Shown here in pieces: positions 43,693-52,135 of a DNA stretch of 64,000 nucleotides (position 1 is its first letter; each line of letters starts with the position of its first letter). This DNA is from Ferroacidibacillus organovorans (GTDB lineage: Bacteria > Bacillota > Bacilli > Alicyclobacillales > SLC66), in assembly GCF_001642725.1 (NCBI RefSeq), contig NZ_LSUQ01000005.1:1-64000 (forward strand). Reading direction: 5' to 3'. The notes beneath the pieces were generated by a model. That model worked only from the letters and a program-made list of their open reading frames with translations. It had not been told where the DNA came from and did not search any database. A program made the translations under genes and the position numbers.

Positions 43693-43711
43693 GTGAGCTC
43701 GTCCTCTTTTT
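43681..43711 (+). terminator. Terminator overlapping the end of rqcP
   Basis: GAGGACGA (43681-43688) pairs with TCGTCCTC (43699-43706), ten-base loop, then TTTTT (43707-43711). The 5' arm is coding and the stop codon is in the loop. It separates the housekeeping unit from the sporulation genes yabP-yabQ. Confidence 0.9.
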
Positions 43712-43810
43712 CGCCTTCCTCGCGGTTCTAACCTTCCGCGATTCGCCATAGAGTAGTACCGAAACAGCGCGACATCTGAGCGGTGTCGCAAAGGTTCGGG
43801 GGGATGTGCT

Positions 43811-44107
43811 GTGGCGGATGAGCGAACGCGTCGGGAGTTTGACAAGCACCAGGTACTCAGTGTCAATCGCCAATACACCGAAGTGACAGGCGTGCAAAAT
43901 ATCGAGTCATTCGACACGAAAGAGTTTGTGCTCCAGACGAGCAGTGGAATGTTATCCATTCGCGGTGAAAACTTACACATCAAAGCGCTGAGTCTGGAAA
44001 CGGGACTCGTCAGTATTGAGGGCGTCGTCTTTGACTTGACGTACCTCGATGACGGATACCATGGTGCGGAAAAGGGCAAAAAACTGTTATCACGATTGTT
44101 TCGCTGA
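43811..44107 (+). CDS. yabP: Sporulation protein YabP
   Basis: A 98-residue YabP-family protein required for normal spore formation in B. subtilis, made in the mother cell. The segment ESFDTKEFVLQTSSGMLSIRGENLHIKALSLETG is the family core. GTG 43811 follows GGGGGGATG. yabQ starts seven bases after the stop. A mother-cell sigma factor promoter is expected but not clearly readable. Confidence 0.93.
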   Translation: MADERTRREFDKHQVLSVNRQYTEVTGVQNIESFDTKEFVLQTSSGMLSIRGENLHIKALSLETGLVSIEGVVFDLTYLDDGYHGAEKGKKLLSRLFR

Positions 44108-44113
44108 TTCGCG

Positions 44114-44749
44114 ATGGATATCACGGTTCAATACGCGACAGCGACACTGATGACGATGACGGGCGCACTCCTGGGAGTGATTCACGACGTGTACCGCACG
44201 GCCCAGCGCGAGTGGAGATTTTTGCGGAGGTTCTCTGCACTTTTTGATCTCTCTTTCTGGCTTTTTGGCATCATCTTTGTTTTCACTCTGTTGCTGGGCG
44301 TCAACCACGGTGAGGTGCGTATCGTTATTTTTGCGCTCTTGCTCGTGGGGTACGCGCTCTACCATTTTATTGCAAGACCGCTCGTCATCGCGAGCACAGC
44401 GTTTATTCTGCGTCTTATCTATCGCGCAATTCTGTGGATTGGACAAGCGATCTATGCGACGATCATTCGACCGATTCTCACGGTGTTGCGAGGTGTGCGC
44501 CTGCTTGCGCGATCGATTGACCGCGGATTAGGGGCGGTGGAACCGCTTGTTTTATGGCCCGTTGTCACTTCGGCCAGAGGGCTAAAACACTTTGGAACTC
44601 GTCTGGCTCTGTTTGGGCTAAAAAAAATGCGGCCAAGCATCGTTACCGTGAAGGAAAAGTGGGATACTGTGCAGAAAAGAATTACAAAATGGATTCATCC
44701 TTTGAAAGACAAAGGCAATCAGGATGCGCCGGAAGATCAAGAGGAGTAA
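44114..44749 (+). CDS. yabQ: Spore cortex biosynthesis protein YabQ
   Basis: A 211-residue membrane protein with about five hydrophobic segments in the first 120 residues and a charged cytoplasmic tail. The N-terminal YATATLMTMTGALLGVIHDVYR is typical of YabQ, which is needed for spore cortex formation. Coupled to yabP; divIC follows 11 bases after the stop. Confidence 0.92.
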   Translation: MDITVQYATATLMTMTGALLGVIHDVYRTAQREWRFLRRFSALFDLSFWLFGIIFVFTLLLGVNHGEVRIVIFALLLVGYALYHFIARPLVIASTAFILRLIYRAILWIGQAIYATIIRPILTVLRGVRLLARSIDRGLGAVEPLVLWPVVTSARGLKHFGTRLALFGLKKMRPSIVTVKEKWDTVQKRITKWIHPLKDKGNQDAPEDQEE

Positions 44750-44760
44750 AGGAAGATAGA

Positions 44761-45096
44761 ATGAAACAGCCCTCAAACGTGGTGCAAATCGCATCAGGAT
44801 CACGTCTGCGCAGTCGCTTTAAACTGAGGTACTTGGTGGTTGCTACGTTTCTCGTTTGGGGAGGATACGTCTACTTCTTTGTGCAGCGACCGCTGCTTTT
44901 GCAACAGGCGTTCGCCAAGCAACAGGTGATCAGTCAGTTGCAAAACGCAAGAATTCTTGCGGATTCGCTGTCTCGCCAAGTCAAGAATCTCTCTACAGAT
45001 TCGTATATCGCCCAGTTGGCTGAACAGAAATACAATCTCATTCAACCAGGCGAGATTCTTTTTACTACGGGAAATGCAAATAACAGCCCGAAGTAA
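44761..45096 (+). CDS. divIC: Septum formation initiator DivIC (FtsB-like)
   Basis: A 111-residue bitopic division protein. A basic cytoplasmic N-terminus precedes one span (about residues 23-42) and an extracellular coiled coil (about 50-85), then a conserved AEQKYNLIQPGEILF. It forms the division complex with FtsL and DivIB. ATG 44761 has AAGGAAG upstream. Confidence 0.93.
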   Translation: MKQPSNVVQIASGSRLRSRFKLRYLVVATFLVWGGYVYFFVQRPLLLQQAFAKQQVISQLQNARILADSLSRQVKNLSTDSYIAQLAEQKYNLIQPGEILFTTGNANNSPK

Positions 45097-45108
45097 GTCT
45101 ACAAATTC

Positions 45109-45138
45109 TTGACACCTTTTTTCAAGCATGAGTATAAT
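45109..45138 (+). promoter_or_regulatory. Strong promoter of yabR
   Basis: TTGACA (45109-45114), 18-base spacer, TATAAT (45133-45138): both boxes are perfect sigma-A consensus. Confidence 0.8.
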
Positions 45139-45181
45139 CTGTAGTGATGAAGTGATGATCAGAGGGGGACCTATCTCTTTT

Positions 45182-45589
45182 ATGGCAATTGAAGTGGGCA
45201 ACAAACTTGAAGGAAAAGTCACGGGTATCACCCATTTTGGGGCTTTTGTGTTATTGCCAGGAGGAGAGACGGGCCTCGTACACATCTCTGAGATTGCTGA
45301 CTCCTATGTGCGAGACATAAACGAACACCTGAAGGTAAACGACCCAGTTACGGTGAAAGTGATTAATCTCGATAATAATAAAATAGGTCTATCGATCCGC
45401 CAGGCGCAAGATCGCCCACCGGTTGCGGCACGCCCTCCGAGACGTCCACACGGTGGTGGCGGTGGCGGCATGAACCGACAGACGTTTGAAGACAAAATGA
45501 GCCGATTCATGAGAGATAGTGAAGATCGCTTACAGGCACTGCGGCGCAGTGACTCGAAGCGTGGTGGGCGCGGCGGTCGTCGCGGTTAG
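45182..45589 (+). CDS. yabR: YabR, S1-domain RNA-binding protein
   Basis: A 135-residue protein with one S1 domain (GNKLEGKVTGITHFGAFVLLPGGETGLVHISEIAD, about residues 5-75) and a basic tail rich in Arg, Gly and Pro. Such general stress-type S1 proteins bind RNA or the ribosome. ATG 45182 matches the B. subtilis N-terminus, although the AGGGGG ribosome site is rather far upstream (about 13 bases). The strong promoter lies in the divIC-yabR gap. Confidence 0.92.
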   Translation: MAIEVGNKLEGKVTGITHFGAFVLLPGGETGLVHISEIADSYVRDINEHLKVNDPVTVKVINLDNNKIGLSIRQAQDRPPVAARPPRRPHGGGGGGMNRQTFEDKMSRFMRDSEDRLQALRRSDSKRGGRGGRRG

Positions 45590-45597
45590 TTTGTGAT

Positions 45598-45643
45598 AGA
45601 AAACGCAGCAAGCAGAAGGACTGGCTTGCTGCGTTTTCTTTTT
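45598..45643 (+). terminator. Strong terminator after yabR
   Basis: Perfect 16-bp stem (45598-45613 with 45624-45639), ten-base loop and a TTTTT tail. It sits between yabR and the convergent cmpA gene. Confidence 0.93.
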
Positions 45644-45654
45644 AAACATCCCTC

Positions 45655-45783
45655 TTAAGGGGTGGATTCAACGGAGTGAGTGTTTCTTCGATATTTGTAG
45701 TACACGCGATTCAGCATAATCACCGACCGCTTATCTCCATCTCGAAATGCGCGCGTTAACTGGTTTTTAAGCCATGTCGGCAT
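45655..45783 (-). CDS. cmpA: Cortex morphogenetic protein CmpA
   Basis: A 42-residue protein read on the reverse strand from ATG 45783 to TAA 45655-45657. The N-terminus MPTWLKNQLTRAF and the following LNRVYYKYRR resemble B. subtilis CmpA (37 aa), a small sporulation protein that with ClpXP removes defective SpoIVA and delays cortex assembly in faulty forespores. GGAG lies nine bases upstream of the start. The gene is short enough to be missed by automatic calling. It lies between yabR and the dCMP deaminase gene. Confidence 0.85.
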   Translation of the reverse strand: MPTWLKNQLTRAFRDGDKRSVIMLNRVYYKYRRNTHSVESTP

Positions 45784-45814
45784 AAAAGACAGCTCCTTGT
45801 TCAGGGATGCTACA

Positions 45815-46258
45815 CTATACGCCCAACACCTCGTTTTGGTCCGAAAGTTTTAGAACCGTGACTTTAGCGCGTTTCAATAACTCTAATGCATACGCGTCGA
45901 CTCGATACGCTTCCCCATAGATGACACTTGTGATTCCTGATTGAATGATTTGTTTGGTGCACTGAAGGCACGGGAAATGCGTCACATACATCGTAGCGCC
46001 TTCTGTGCTGACGCCGAATTTGGCGCATTGCAAAATCGCATTGCTTTCTGCGTGAATGGTGCGTATGCAGTGATCATCAACCACGTTGCATCCGACATCC
46101 TCGCAATGTTCATCGCCCGACACACTACCGTTGTAACCTGAGGCGATCGTTCGTCGATCTCTGACAAGGACTGCGCCCACTTGTCGGCGCGGGCACGTCG
46201 CGCGTGTCGAAACCATCGCGGCAACTTCCATAAAATAGTGATCCCAGGGTTTGCGCAC
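45815..46258 (-). CDS. dCMP deaminase family protein (ComEB-like)
   Basis: A 147-residue zinc-dependent cytidine/deoxycytidylate deaminase. The motif HAESNAI supplies the zinc histidine and catalytic glutamate, and PCLQC supplies two zinc cysteines; CPRRQVGAVLV is also typical. It should convert dCMP to dUMP for dTTP synthesis. GTG 46258 is preferred because AAGGGG lies nine bases upstream; ATG 46288 has no ribosome site. Opposite in strand to the surrounding conserved genes. Confidence 0.93.
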   Translation of the reverse strand: MRKPWDHYFMEVAAMVSTRATCPRRQVGAVLVRDRRTIASGYNGSVSGDEHCEDVGCNVVDDHCIRTIHAESNAILQCAKFGVSTEGATMYVTHFPCLQCTKQIIQSGITSVIYGEAYRVDAYALELLKRAKVTVLKLSDQNEVLGV

Positions 46259-46398
46259 GTCCGTGGTTCCCCTTTGTTTTTGCCTCATTATGGGGTTTTC
46301 TCACGGCGTGCGCAACCCGCGTCGCGACGTAAAAACTTTGTCGTAAAATTTGCTGGTTTTTCATACAAATTGTGACAACCTTCGTACTGCGGCGTGAG

Positions 46399-46417
46399 TA
46401 GAATAAAAACTATTCTA
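46399..46417 (+). promoter_or_regulatory. Palindrome upstream of spoIIE
   Basis: TAGAATA (46399-46405) and TATTCTA (46411-46417) form a 7-bp inverted repeat 20 bases before the spoIIE start; either arm resembles a -10 box. A TGTCGTA at 46339-46345 differs by one base from the Spo0A box TGTCGAA. Both are only suggestive. Confidence 0.35.
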
Positions 46418-46436
46418 TGCGCGGGTGGTGCAATTC

Positions 46437-49013
46437 ATGAATCCAAATCGGATGTCGATAAAAACAAAACGTCGCGGCACGCATATTCATCTCGTACGCG
46501 CCTCGTCACAGTCTGAAGCTGCACCGGAACCGGCCGTAAAAAAACAACAGTCGCCGCGCGCGAAGCAGGTGTCGATGAATGTGTGGCAGCGGCTGCTATT
46601 GATGTTAGGTGTGCTTGTCGTCGGTGTTTTGTTTGGACGAGCCGTCATCGTTGGATCGCTCACGCCGTTCCCTGTCGCCGCGTTTGCAGTCGCCCTACAG
46701 ATGCGCCGAGGCACGGCGTTATGGCTTGCGACAGGTCTGCTCATCGGCAGTGTTACGCATATGTCCGCAGGAACTCAGCCGCTCATGCTCGCGAGCATGC
46801 TGATCTCTTTTGCCATCATCCAACGCGTGATGAAAATGACAAAGTCGTTTGACGCATCTTCGCTTCCGTTTATCGCGGCAGCCGTGGATTTTGGGTTTCG
46901 CATTGGTTTCTCCGCACCGCTTAATGGGCTTAACACCTATACGGTTGCTTTTTCAATGGTCGACGCGCTGCTCTGTGGACTGTTGGCTTATATGTTCATG
47001 CAGTTGCCGCAAACCATTCAGTGGAATCGCTCTACCGAGCGCACACTGGGCATGGAAGAGTGGGTCGGAATTCTGATCATTCTCGCGTCGTGTTTGACAG
47101 GTCTGCACGGGATTGCCATCGGTAGGGTCCATCTTGAGCCGCTGGTAGCAGGTTTCCTCGTCCTCTCGCTCGCCTCCGTGGGGGGCGCCGGGATCGGCGC
47201 TGCGTCCGGCGTCATCTGCGGGCTGATCATTGCGCTTGGCGGTGGACAGAGTGGCGCAGATGTGGCCTATCTCGGATTTGCGGGACTCCTGGCTGGCGTA
47301 TTTCGCGATACTTCACGCTACGTGATGGGCATCGGCTATTGGATCGCCTCCTCGGCGCTCGCCGTCGATTTGCTCGGCATGCGCGGCGCAGAGGGGGCGA
47401 TGTTTGCGGCGGCAGGGGCGACACTCCTCTTCCTATTGACGCCAAAGCGTATGCTCCACCAGTTGGCGCGCTACGTTCCTGGGACGACGCACTTTCACAA
47501 CCGCCAGCTTGATCAGGCGCGGCGCATCAAAGACCTGATGACATCGCGGATGGATGAGATTGCTCACGTCTTTCAGGACCTTTCCTCTACGTTTCACGAG
47601 ACCTCCAGTGAACCCCCAGGACTCGATCCTGAGAACGTCACGCTGCGCACGATTGATACGGTTCATTTTGATCTTTGCTCGCACTGTCGCCGCCAGCGCG
47701 ATTGCTTTGAACTAAAGTGGCCAGAAACGCACAAGGCGATGGCGCAAACGCTCGCGGGTATCGCAACCAATCCGCGCATGACGGTCGCCGAGATGCCCGA
47801 CGTGATGGCGCGGATGTGCATCAAGAACGATCAGTTGCTAACGACCATGAAACAGGCGCGTCACATGACGGCGCTGGAACACGCTGTGCAGGTTCGCATC
47901 GCCGACGCGCGAAGCCTTGTCGCATCTCAACTCGACGGCGTCGCCTCCATGATGAAAGGGTTCTCTCAGCAGTTGCAACGCGAAAATGGAGATAGTGTGC
48001 GCCAAGAGAAACAAATCATCGACGCGCTCTCTTCGATTGGTTATCAGGTGCAGGGGATCGAGATCATGTCGCTAGAAGAAGGGCAGGTAGAGATTCAAAT
48101 CTTGGAGCAACACCCGACGGGACATGATGAATGCGCAAAATTGGTGGCGCCGCTTCTCTCTGACCTGCTGCGCGAGACAATTGCCGTGCGCAAAACGGAG
48201 GCGTCACGCGATGGCTCCTATCAGGTGGTCACGCTAGGATCCGCACGCAAATATGACGTGATCGCGGGGTGCGCGAGCGCGTCAAAAAACGGCGCACTAC
48301 ACAGCGGCGACTCCTATACGACGGTGGATCTCGGAACAGGGCGCTTTGCGATTGCGCTGAGCGATGGAATGGGCAACGGTGAACGCGCCCACAGGGAATC
48401 GAATGCAGCGGTGCGCATGGTGCAGCAATTGCTGCGGGCCGGGTTTGATGAGACGACAGCCGTCAAGACGGTCAACTCGGCGCTCGCACTCCGCTCACAG
48501 GAGGAAATCTACGCCACGCTCGACCTTGCCATCATCGATCTCTACACCTTGCAAACGGAATTTCTCAAAGTGGGTTCCGTGGCGACGTTTGTGAAGCAAG
48601 GGCGAGCGGTGCGTTCACTCACTGGAAATAGCGTGCCAATTGGCATTTTGAACGAGATTGACGTGCAGACCATCACCGTTCGTCTCGCCGAGGGGAGTTT
48701 CTTGACGTTCATGTCAGACGGGGTGCTGGACGCTGTGTCTCACATGAAAGACCCGGAGGAGTGGGTGCGCTTCCAGCTTGAGCGACTGGACTACAGCGAC
48801 CCACAGGTGATCGCCGATCTCCTGCTCGAATCGGCGGTGCGCGCCGCGGGCGGTGTCATTCGCGATGACATGACAGTGGTTTGCGCACGCATTGGCCCGC
48901 ATCGCCCGCAGTGGGCGACGATACCAATTCCGGAGGTTCCAAAGCTCAGAAATCCGCGGAGAAAGCGTGTTCCTACGCACCCTGCCAACGCTGAACGCCT
49001 CGTAAAGCTTTGA
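46437..49013 (+). CDS. spoIIE: Stage II sporulation protein E, phosphatase
   Basis: An 858-residue membrane phosphatase. After a basic cytoplasmic N-terminus come about ten membrane spans (residues about 45-330), a central regulatory region, and a C-terminal PP2C phosphatase domain (about 585-800) with GDSYTTVDLGTGRFAIALSDGMGNGERA and RDDMTVVCARI. It dephosphorylates SpoIIAA to activate sigma-F and helps place the asymmetric septum. ATG 46437 is favoured over the GTG at 46425. Confidence 0.97.
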   Translation: MNPNRMSIKTKRRGTHIHLVRASSQSEAAPEPAVKKQQSPRAKQVSMNVWQRLLLMLGVLVVGVLFGRAVIVGSLTPFPVAAFAVALQMRRGTALWLATGLLIGSVTHMSAGTQPLMLASMLISFAIIQRVMKMTKSFDASSLPFIAAAVDFGFRIGFSAPLNGLNTYTVAFSMVDALLCGLLAYMFMQLPQTIQWNRSTERTLGMEEWVGILIILASCLTGLHGIAIGRVHLEPLVAGFLVLSLASVGGAGIGAASGVICGLIIALGGGQSGADVAYLGFAGLLAGVFRDTSRYVMGIGYWIASSALAVDLLGMRGAEGAMFAAAGATLLFLLTPKRMLHQLARYVPGTTHFHNRQLDQARRIKDLMTSRMDEIAHVFQDLSSTFHETSSEPPGLDPENVTLRTIDTVHFDLCSHCRRQRDCFELKWPETHKAMAQTLAGIATNPRMTVAEMPDVMARMCIKNDQLLTTMKQARHMTALEHAVQVRIADARSLVASQLDGVASMMKGFSQQLQRENGDSVRQEKQIIDALSSIGYQVQGIEIMSLEEGQVEIQILEQHPTGHDECAKLVAPLLSDLLRETIAVRKTEASRDGSYQVVTLGSARKYDVIAGCASASKNGALHSGDSYTTVDLGTGRFAIALSDGMGNGERAHRESNAAVRMVQQLLRAGFDETTAVKTVNSALALRSQEEIYATLDLAIIDLYTLQTEFLKVGSVATFVKQGRAVRSLTGNSVPIGILNEIDVQTITVRLAEGSFLTFMSDGVLDAVSHMKDPEEWVRFQLERLDYSDPQVIADLLLESAVRAAGGVIRDDMTVVCARIGPHRPQWATIPIPEVPKLRNPRRKRVPTHPANAERLVKL

Positions 49014-49060
49014 GAGGATGAAATGGCCCGCCTGGGGGCAAACTAGGAAGTAAAACATTG

Positions 49061-49810
49061 ATGGAGTGGAAGCCAATGCGTGAAGAACCAGGAATTCGCC
49101 AAATCCTTTTGATTACAGACGGGTGCTCCAATGTGGGAACGGATCCCGTCTATGTCGCACAGTGCGCGCGGGCGCGTGGAATGACGACAAGTGTCATCGG
49201 AATTTTGGACGAGGGATCGCTCGGCGAGCAGGGCAGGCGCGAGGCGCAAAACATCGCGGAGGCGGGTGGGGGCATCTGCCGCTTGGTACAGGCGCATGAC
49301 CTATCGCAGACGATGCAGATGGTGACGCGACAAACGATGCAACTGACACTCCATCACGTCGTAAACGCTGAACTTCGGCAATTGGTCGGGGAAACGTCAG
49401 ACGGACTCCCGCCTGAAACGCGGACGAAAGTGGCGCGATTTGTTGAAACGATGACCGATGAGATTGAGTTGACCATCGCGCTTGTGCTTGATGCGTCAGC
49501 CAGTATGCAGAGCAAGATGGCGGCGGTTCGCGAATCCGTTCGGGATTTGGAGTTCGGGCTATCCGCCAGGCGCGGCGCGTACGAACTGATCGTCGTGACC
49601 TATCCAGGCGCCCGCGGTGAGGCTGTCGATCTTGTCAGACAGCGCGATTTTGCAGGTGGTCTGGCAGACTATATTGGCAGCTTGAGGCCATCCGGGAACA
49701 CGCCGACGGGACCGGCGCTGGAGGCTGCGATGAGTGAATTGCTGCGCGATCGCAGGATGGATGCACTCAATGATGGACGATCTGGAGATGTGAGGAACCA
49801 TGTCGTATAA
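49061..49810 (+). CDS. yabS: YabS, von Willebrand factor A-domain protein
   Basis: A 249-residue vWA-like protein of the sporulation-associated YabS group. It starts with RQILLITDGCSNVGTDP and has a second vWA-like element with a metal-site motif DASASM at about residue 147. The start is uncertain among TTG 49058, ATG 49061 and ATG 49076; AGGAAG lies upstream of the first two. It overlaps yabT by 11 bases. The molecular function is not known. Confidence 0.88.
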   Translation: MEWKPMREEPGIRQILLITDGCSNVGTDPVYVAQCARARGMTTSVIGILDEGSLGEQGRREAQNIAEAGGGICRLVQAHDLSQTMQMVTRQTMQLTLHHVVNAELRQLVGETSDGLPPETRTKVARFVETMTDEIELTIALVLDASASMQSKMAAVRESVRDLEFGLSARRGAYELIVVTYPGARGEAVDLVRQRDFAGGLADYIGSLRPSGNTPTGPALEAAMSELLRDRRMDALNDGRSGDVRNHVV

Positions 49811-50780
49811 AATTGCAGACGCCACAGACATCCCTAGCCTTGCAGAAGGAACCGTGTTGACGGGGCGCTTCTCAAAACGTGCGTATCGCGTGGAGCATCT
49901 GATTGGAATCGGTGCAAACGGCGCGGTCTATCTCGTGACGGATGATGAGGCAAAGCGCTATGCGCTAAAGGTGAGCGCACAGGCTTCAGCGCTGGCCGTC
50001 GAGTGCGACCGGCTACGCACAATGGCGAGTATTTCTCGGGATCTAAACGTCTCTCCAGATGTGGTGGCGCTTGACGACGTCTATTTTGCGAATGCGTTCT
50101 GGCCCGTTCTCGTGATGACCTACATCGACGGTGTGGCGCTTGACGAGTGGATGAAAACGAGGGAGAATCTACAGCAGTTTCCGATGGTGCTTGAACAGTT
50201 GGTGACGATGCTCACGCGACTGCACGACGCAGGCTTCGCGTACTGTGATGTCAAACCAGCAAATTTTCTGATCGAAAAGACGTCTAGGCGCTTGACGATG
50301 ATCGATTTTGGCGGTGTTACGGTCATCGGGCAGGCTGTCAAGGAATTCACGGAACCGTTTGACCGCGCGTGGTGGGGATTCGGTTCACGCAAAGCGGATG
50401 TTCACTACGACTTGTTTGCCGTGTGCATGTTGGCGCTGCACCTTCTTCGGCCCATTCCAAAGCATGATCTAAAGCGTCTTGCCACCGCTCACCCTCGCGA
50501 GCGGCGCGCCTATGTCACGAACCAAATGAGCGTGCCAGGGCCACACCTCGAGTTGCTTGACCGACTCTCTCGCGTACTCACAGACGCCTGCCCGAGTCGA
50601 GACGTTCTCCTCATGATTCAGGCTTACCTTCGCTCCATCCAGAGTGCGACGCCCTCCTATGCGCATGCCGGTTCTGTGCGATCCGCACGGCGGCGCTGGG
50701 ATTCCACTGACTATGGTCTCCTGGCGGCGGTCATCGTGTTTGCTTCGAGTCTTGTCGGCATCCTCGTTGTGAGTCGCTAA
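49800..50780 (+). CDS. yabT: YabT, sporulation Ser/Thr kinase
   Basis: A 326-residue Hanks-type kinase with a C-terminal membrane span (about residues 305-325). The glycine loop is GIGANGAVY, the catalytic loop YCDVKPAN has aspartate 150, and the metal-binding DFG aspartate is residue 169. B. subtilis YabT is DNA-activated, acts at the sporulation septum and phosphorylates RecA. GAGG precedes ATG 49800. Confidence 0.94.
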   Translation: MSYKIADATDIPSLAEGTVLTGRFSKRAYRVEHLIGIGANGAVYLVTDDEAKRYALKVSAQASALAVECDRLRTMASISRDLNVSPDVVALDDVYFANAFWPVLVMTYIDGVALDEWMKTRENLQQFPMVLEQLVTMLTRLHDAGFAYCDVKPANFLIEKTSRRLTMIDFGGVTVIGQAVKEFTEPFDRAWWGFGSRKADVHYDLFAVCMLALHLLRPIPKHDLKRLATAHPRERRAYVTNQMSVPGPHLELLDRLSRVLTDACPSRDVLLMIQAYLRSIQSATPSYAHAGSVRSARRRWDSTDYGLLAAVIVFASSLVGILVVSR

Positions 50781-50879
50781 ACGCTACCCCGTCGCGCGCG
50801 AGTCGTGTACAATTCAGGTAATCTGATGTGCGGGACGCAATTTGCCGCGCAAGCGGAAAATCGAGCGGAGTGATGGCGT

Positions 50880-51644
50880 TTGGATGAACACGCACTTCTC
50901 GATCTATTGATTCAGGCCGCTCGTCTGCTGCTTTCGAATGGGGGCGAGACGTCACGCGTTGAAACGATGATCGATCATCTGGCACGCGGTGCAGGTCTTT
51001 CGGATGATCAAGTGCAAAGCTTTGTGACACCAACCGGAATCTTCATATCGCTGACAACGGAAAACGGGACGACGACGCGCTTGTACCGCATGCGTGAGCC
51101 CGGACAGATGGATCTTGGTCGTGTGACTGCGATCAATGATCTCTCACGTCGCTTTGCGTCAGGCTCATGCACGCTTGACGATGCGATCGGCTCGCTGAAG
51201 CGAATCGAGGCGGCGCCACCGCGTTATTCGCGCGTTTTACAACTGCTTGCCGCGATGATCTCAAGTGGCAGCTTTGCGGTTGTGCTCGGCGGTACGCTGA
51301 TCGACTTTGTCGTGGCGGCGGTCGCAGGATTGACGGCACAATCGACGGTCTCTTGGCTCAACCGCTTTGTTCCGCGCTTTTTTGGCGTACTCCTCGCCGC
51401 GCTGATTGCCACTCTTCTCGCGGAGGGTCTTGGTGTTCTTATTCACTCGACCTCACAGGGCGCGATCACGATTGGCGCGATTCTGCCGCTGCTGCCTGGA
51501 CTCGCAATTACCAATGCCATTCGCGACCTGCTCGCAGGCGATTTGCTTGCAGGGGTGGCGCGTGGCGCGGAGGGACTGTTTACGGCGGTTGCGCTCGCGG
51601 TTGCAGTCACGCTTTCCATTGGGGTGTTCGCACATGTTTTATAA
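50880..51644 (+). CDS. ThrE/YjjP-type exporter subunit, larger half
   Basis: A 254-residue protein of the DUF1212 (ThrE N-terminal) family. A soluble N-terminal domain (RLLLSNGGETSRVETMI, FVTPTGIFISL) is followed by about five spans from residue 120. Related to threonine/serine exporters and, in E. coli YjjPB, succinate export. TTG 50880 has GGAGTGATGG upstream. It works with the small subunit encoded 56 bases downstream. Confidence 0.88.
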   Translation: MDEHALLDLLIQAARLLLSNGGETSRVETMIDHLARGAGLSDDQVQSFVTPTGIFISLTTENGTTTRLYRMREPGQMDLGRVTAINDLSRRFASGSCTLDDAIGSLKRIEAAPPRYSRVLQLLAAMISSGSFAVVLGGTLIDFVVAAVAGLTAQSTVSWLNRFVPRFFGVLLAALIATLLAEGLGVLIHSTSQGAITIGAILPLLPGLAITNAIRDLLAGDLLAGVARGAEGLFTAVALAVAVTLSIGVFAHVL

Positions 51645-51700
51645 CGATTTCACATGGTTTATTTTTTTTCTATCATGATCATTGCGGTGGAGGGTCATTC

Positions 51701-52135
51701 GTGATTGCGAGTCTGTTTAGCATCTTGGCGACGATTGCGGTCGGCGTTTTGTATCAGATCCCGCCTAAATCGATCCTGCCGATCGGCTTTTTGGGACTCA
51801 TTGCGCACCTGCTCTATATCGGTGCGCTTGATCACGGACTAAACATTGTCGTCGCGGCTTTTTTGGCCAGCGTCTGCGTAAGCTTAATCAGTGAAGGGTT
51901 TGCGCGTCAATTTCGAATGCCTGTCACCGTTTTTGCGGTACCGGGTGTCGTGAGTCTCGTTCCCGGATCGAGCGCCTATATGGCCATGAGGGACTTTGTG
52001 ATTCACGAGAATGTCACGGGGATCTCGATGCTTTTGGAAGCGGCATTTATTGCGGGCGCGATCGCTTCAGGTCTTGTGATGGCAGGCGTTGTGGCGCGCG
52101 CCGCGTGGGGGTGGCGCATTGGATCCCGTCACTGA
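51701..52135 (+). CDS. ThrE/YjjB-type exporter subunit, smaller half
   Basis: A 144-residue membrane protein with about four spans of the ThrE_2/YjjB type (IPPKSILPIGFLGLIAHLLY and PGVVSLVPGSSAYMAM). GTG 51701 follows GGTGGAGGGT. With the preceding gene it makes up one ThrE-type carrier. Its end overlaps the tilS start by about 17 bases. Confidence 0.88.
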   Translation: MIASLFSILATIAVGVLYQIPPKSILPIGFLGLIAHLLYIGALDHGLNIVVAAFLASVCVSLISEGFARQFRMPVTVFAVPGVVSLVPGSSAYMAMRDFVIHENVTGISMLLEAAFIAGAIASGLVMAGVVARAAWGWRIGSRH

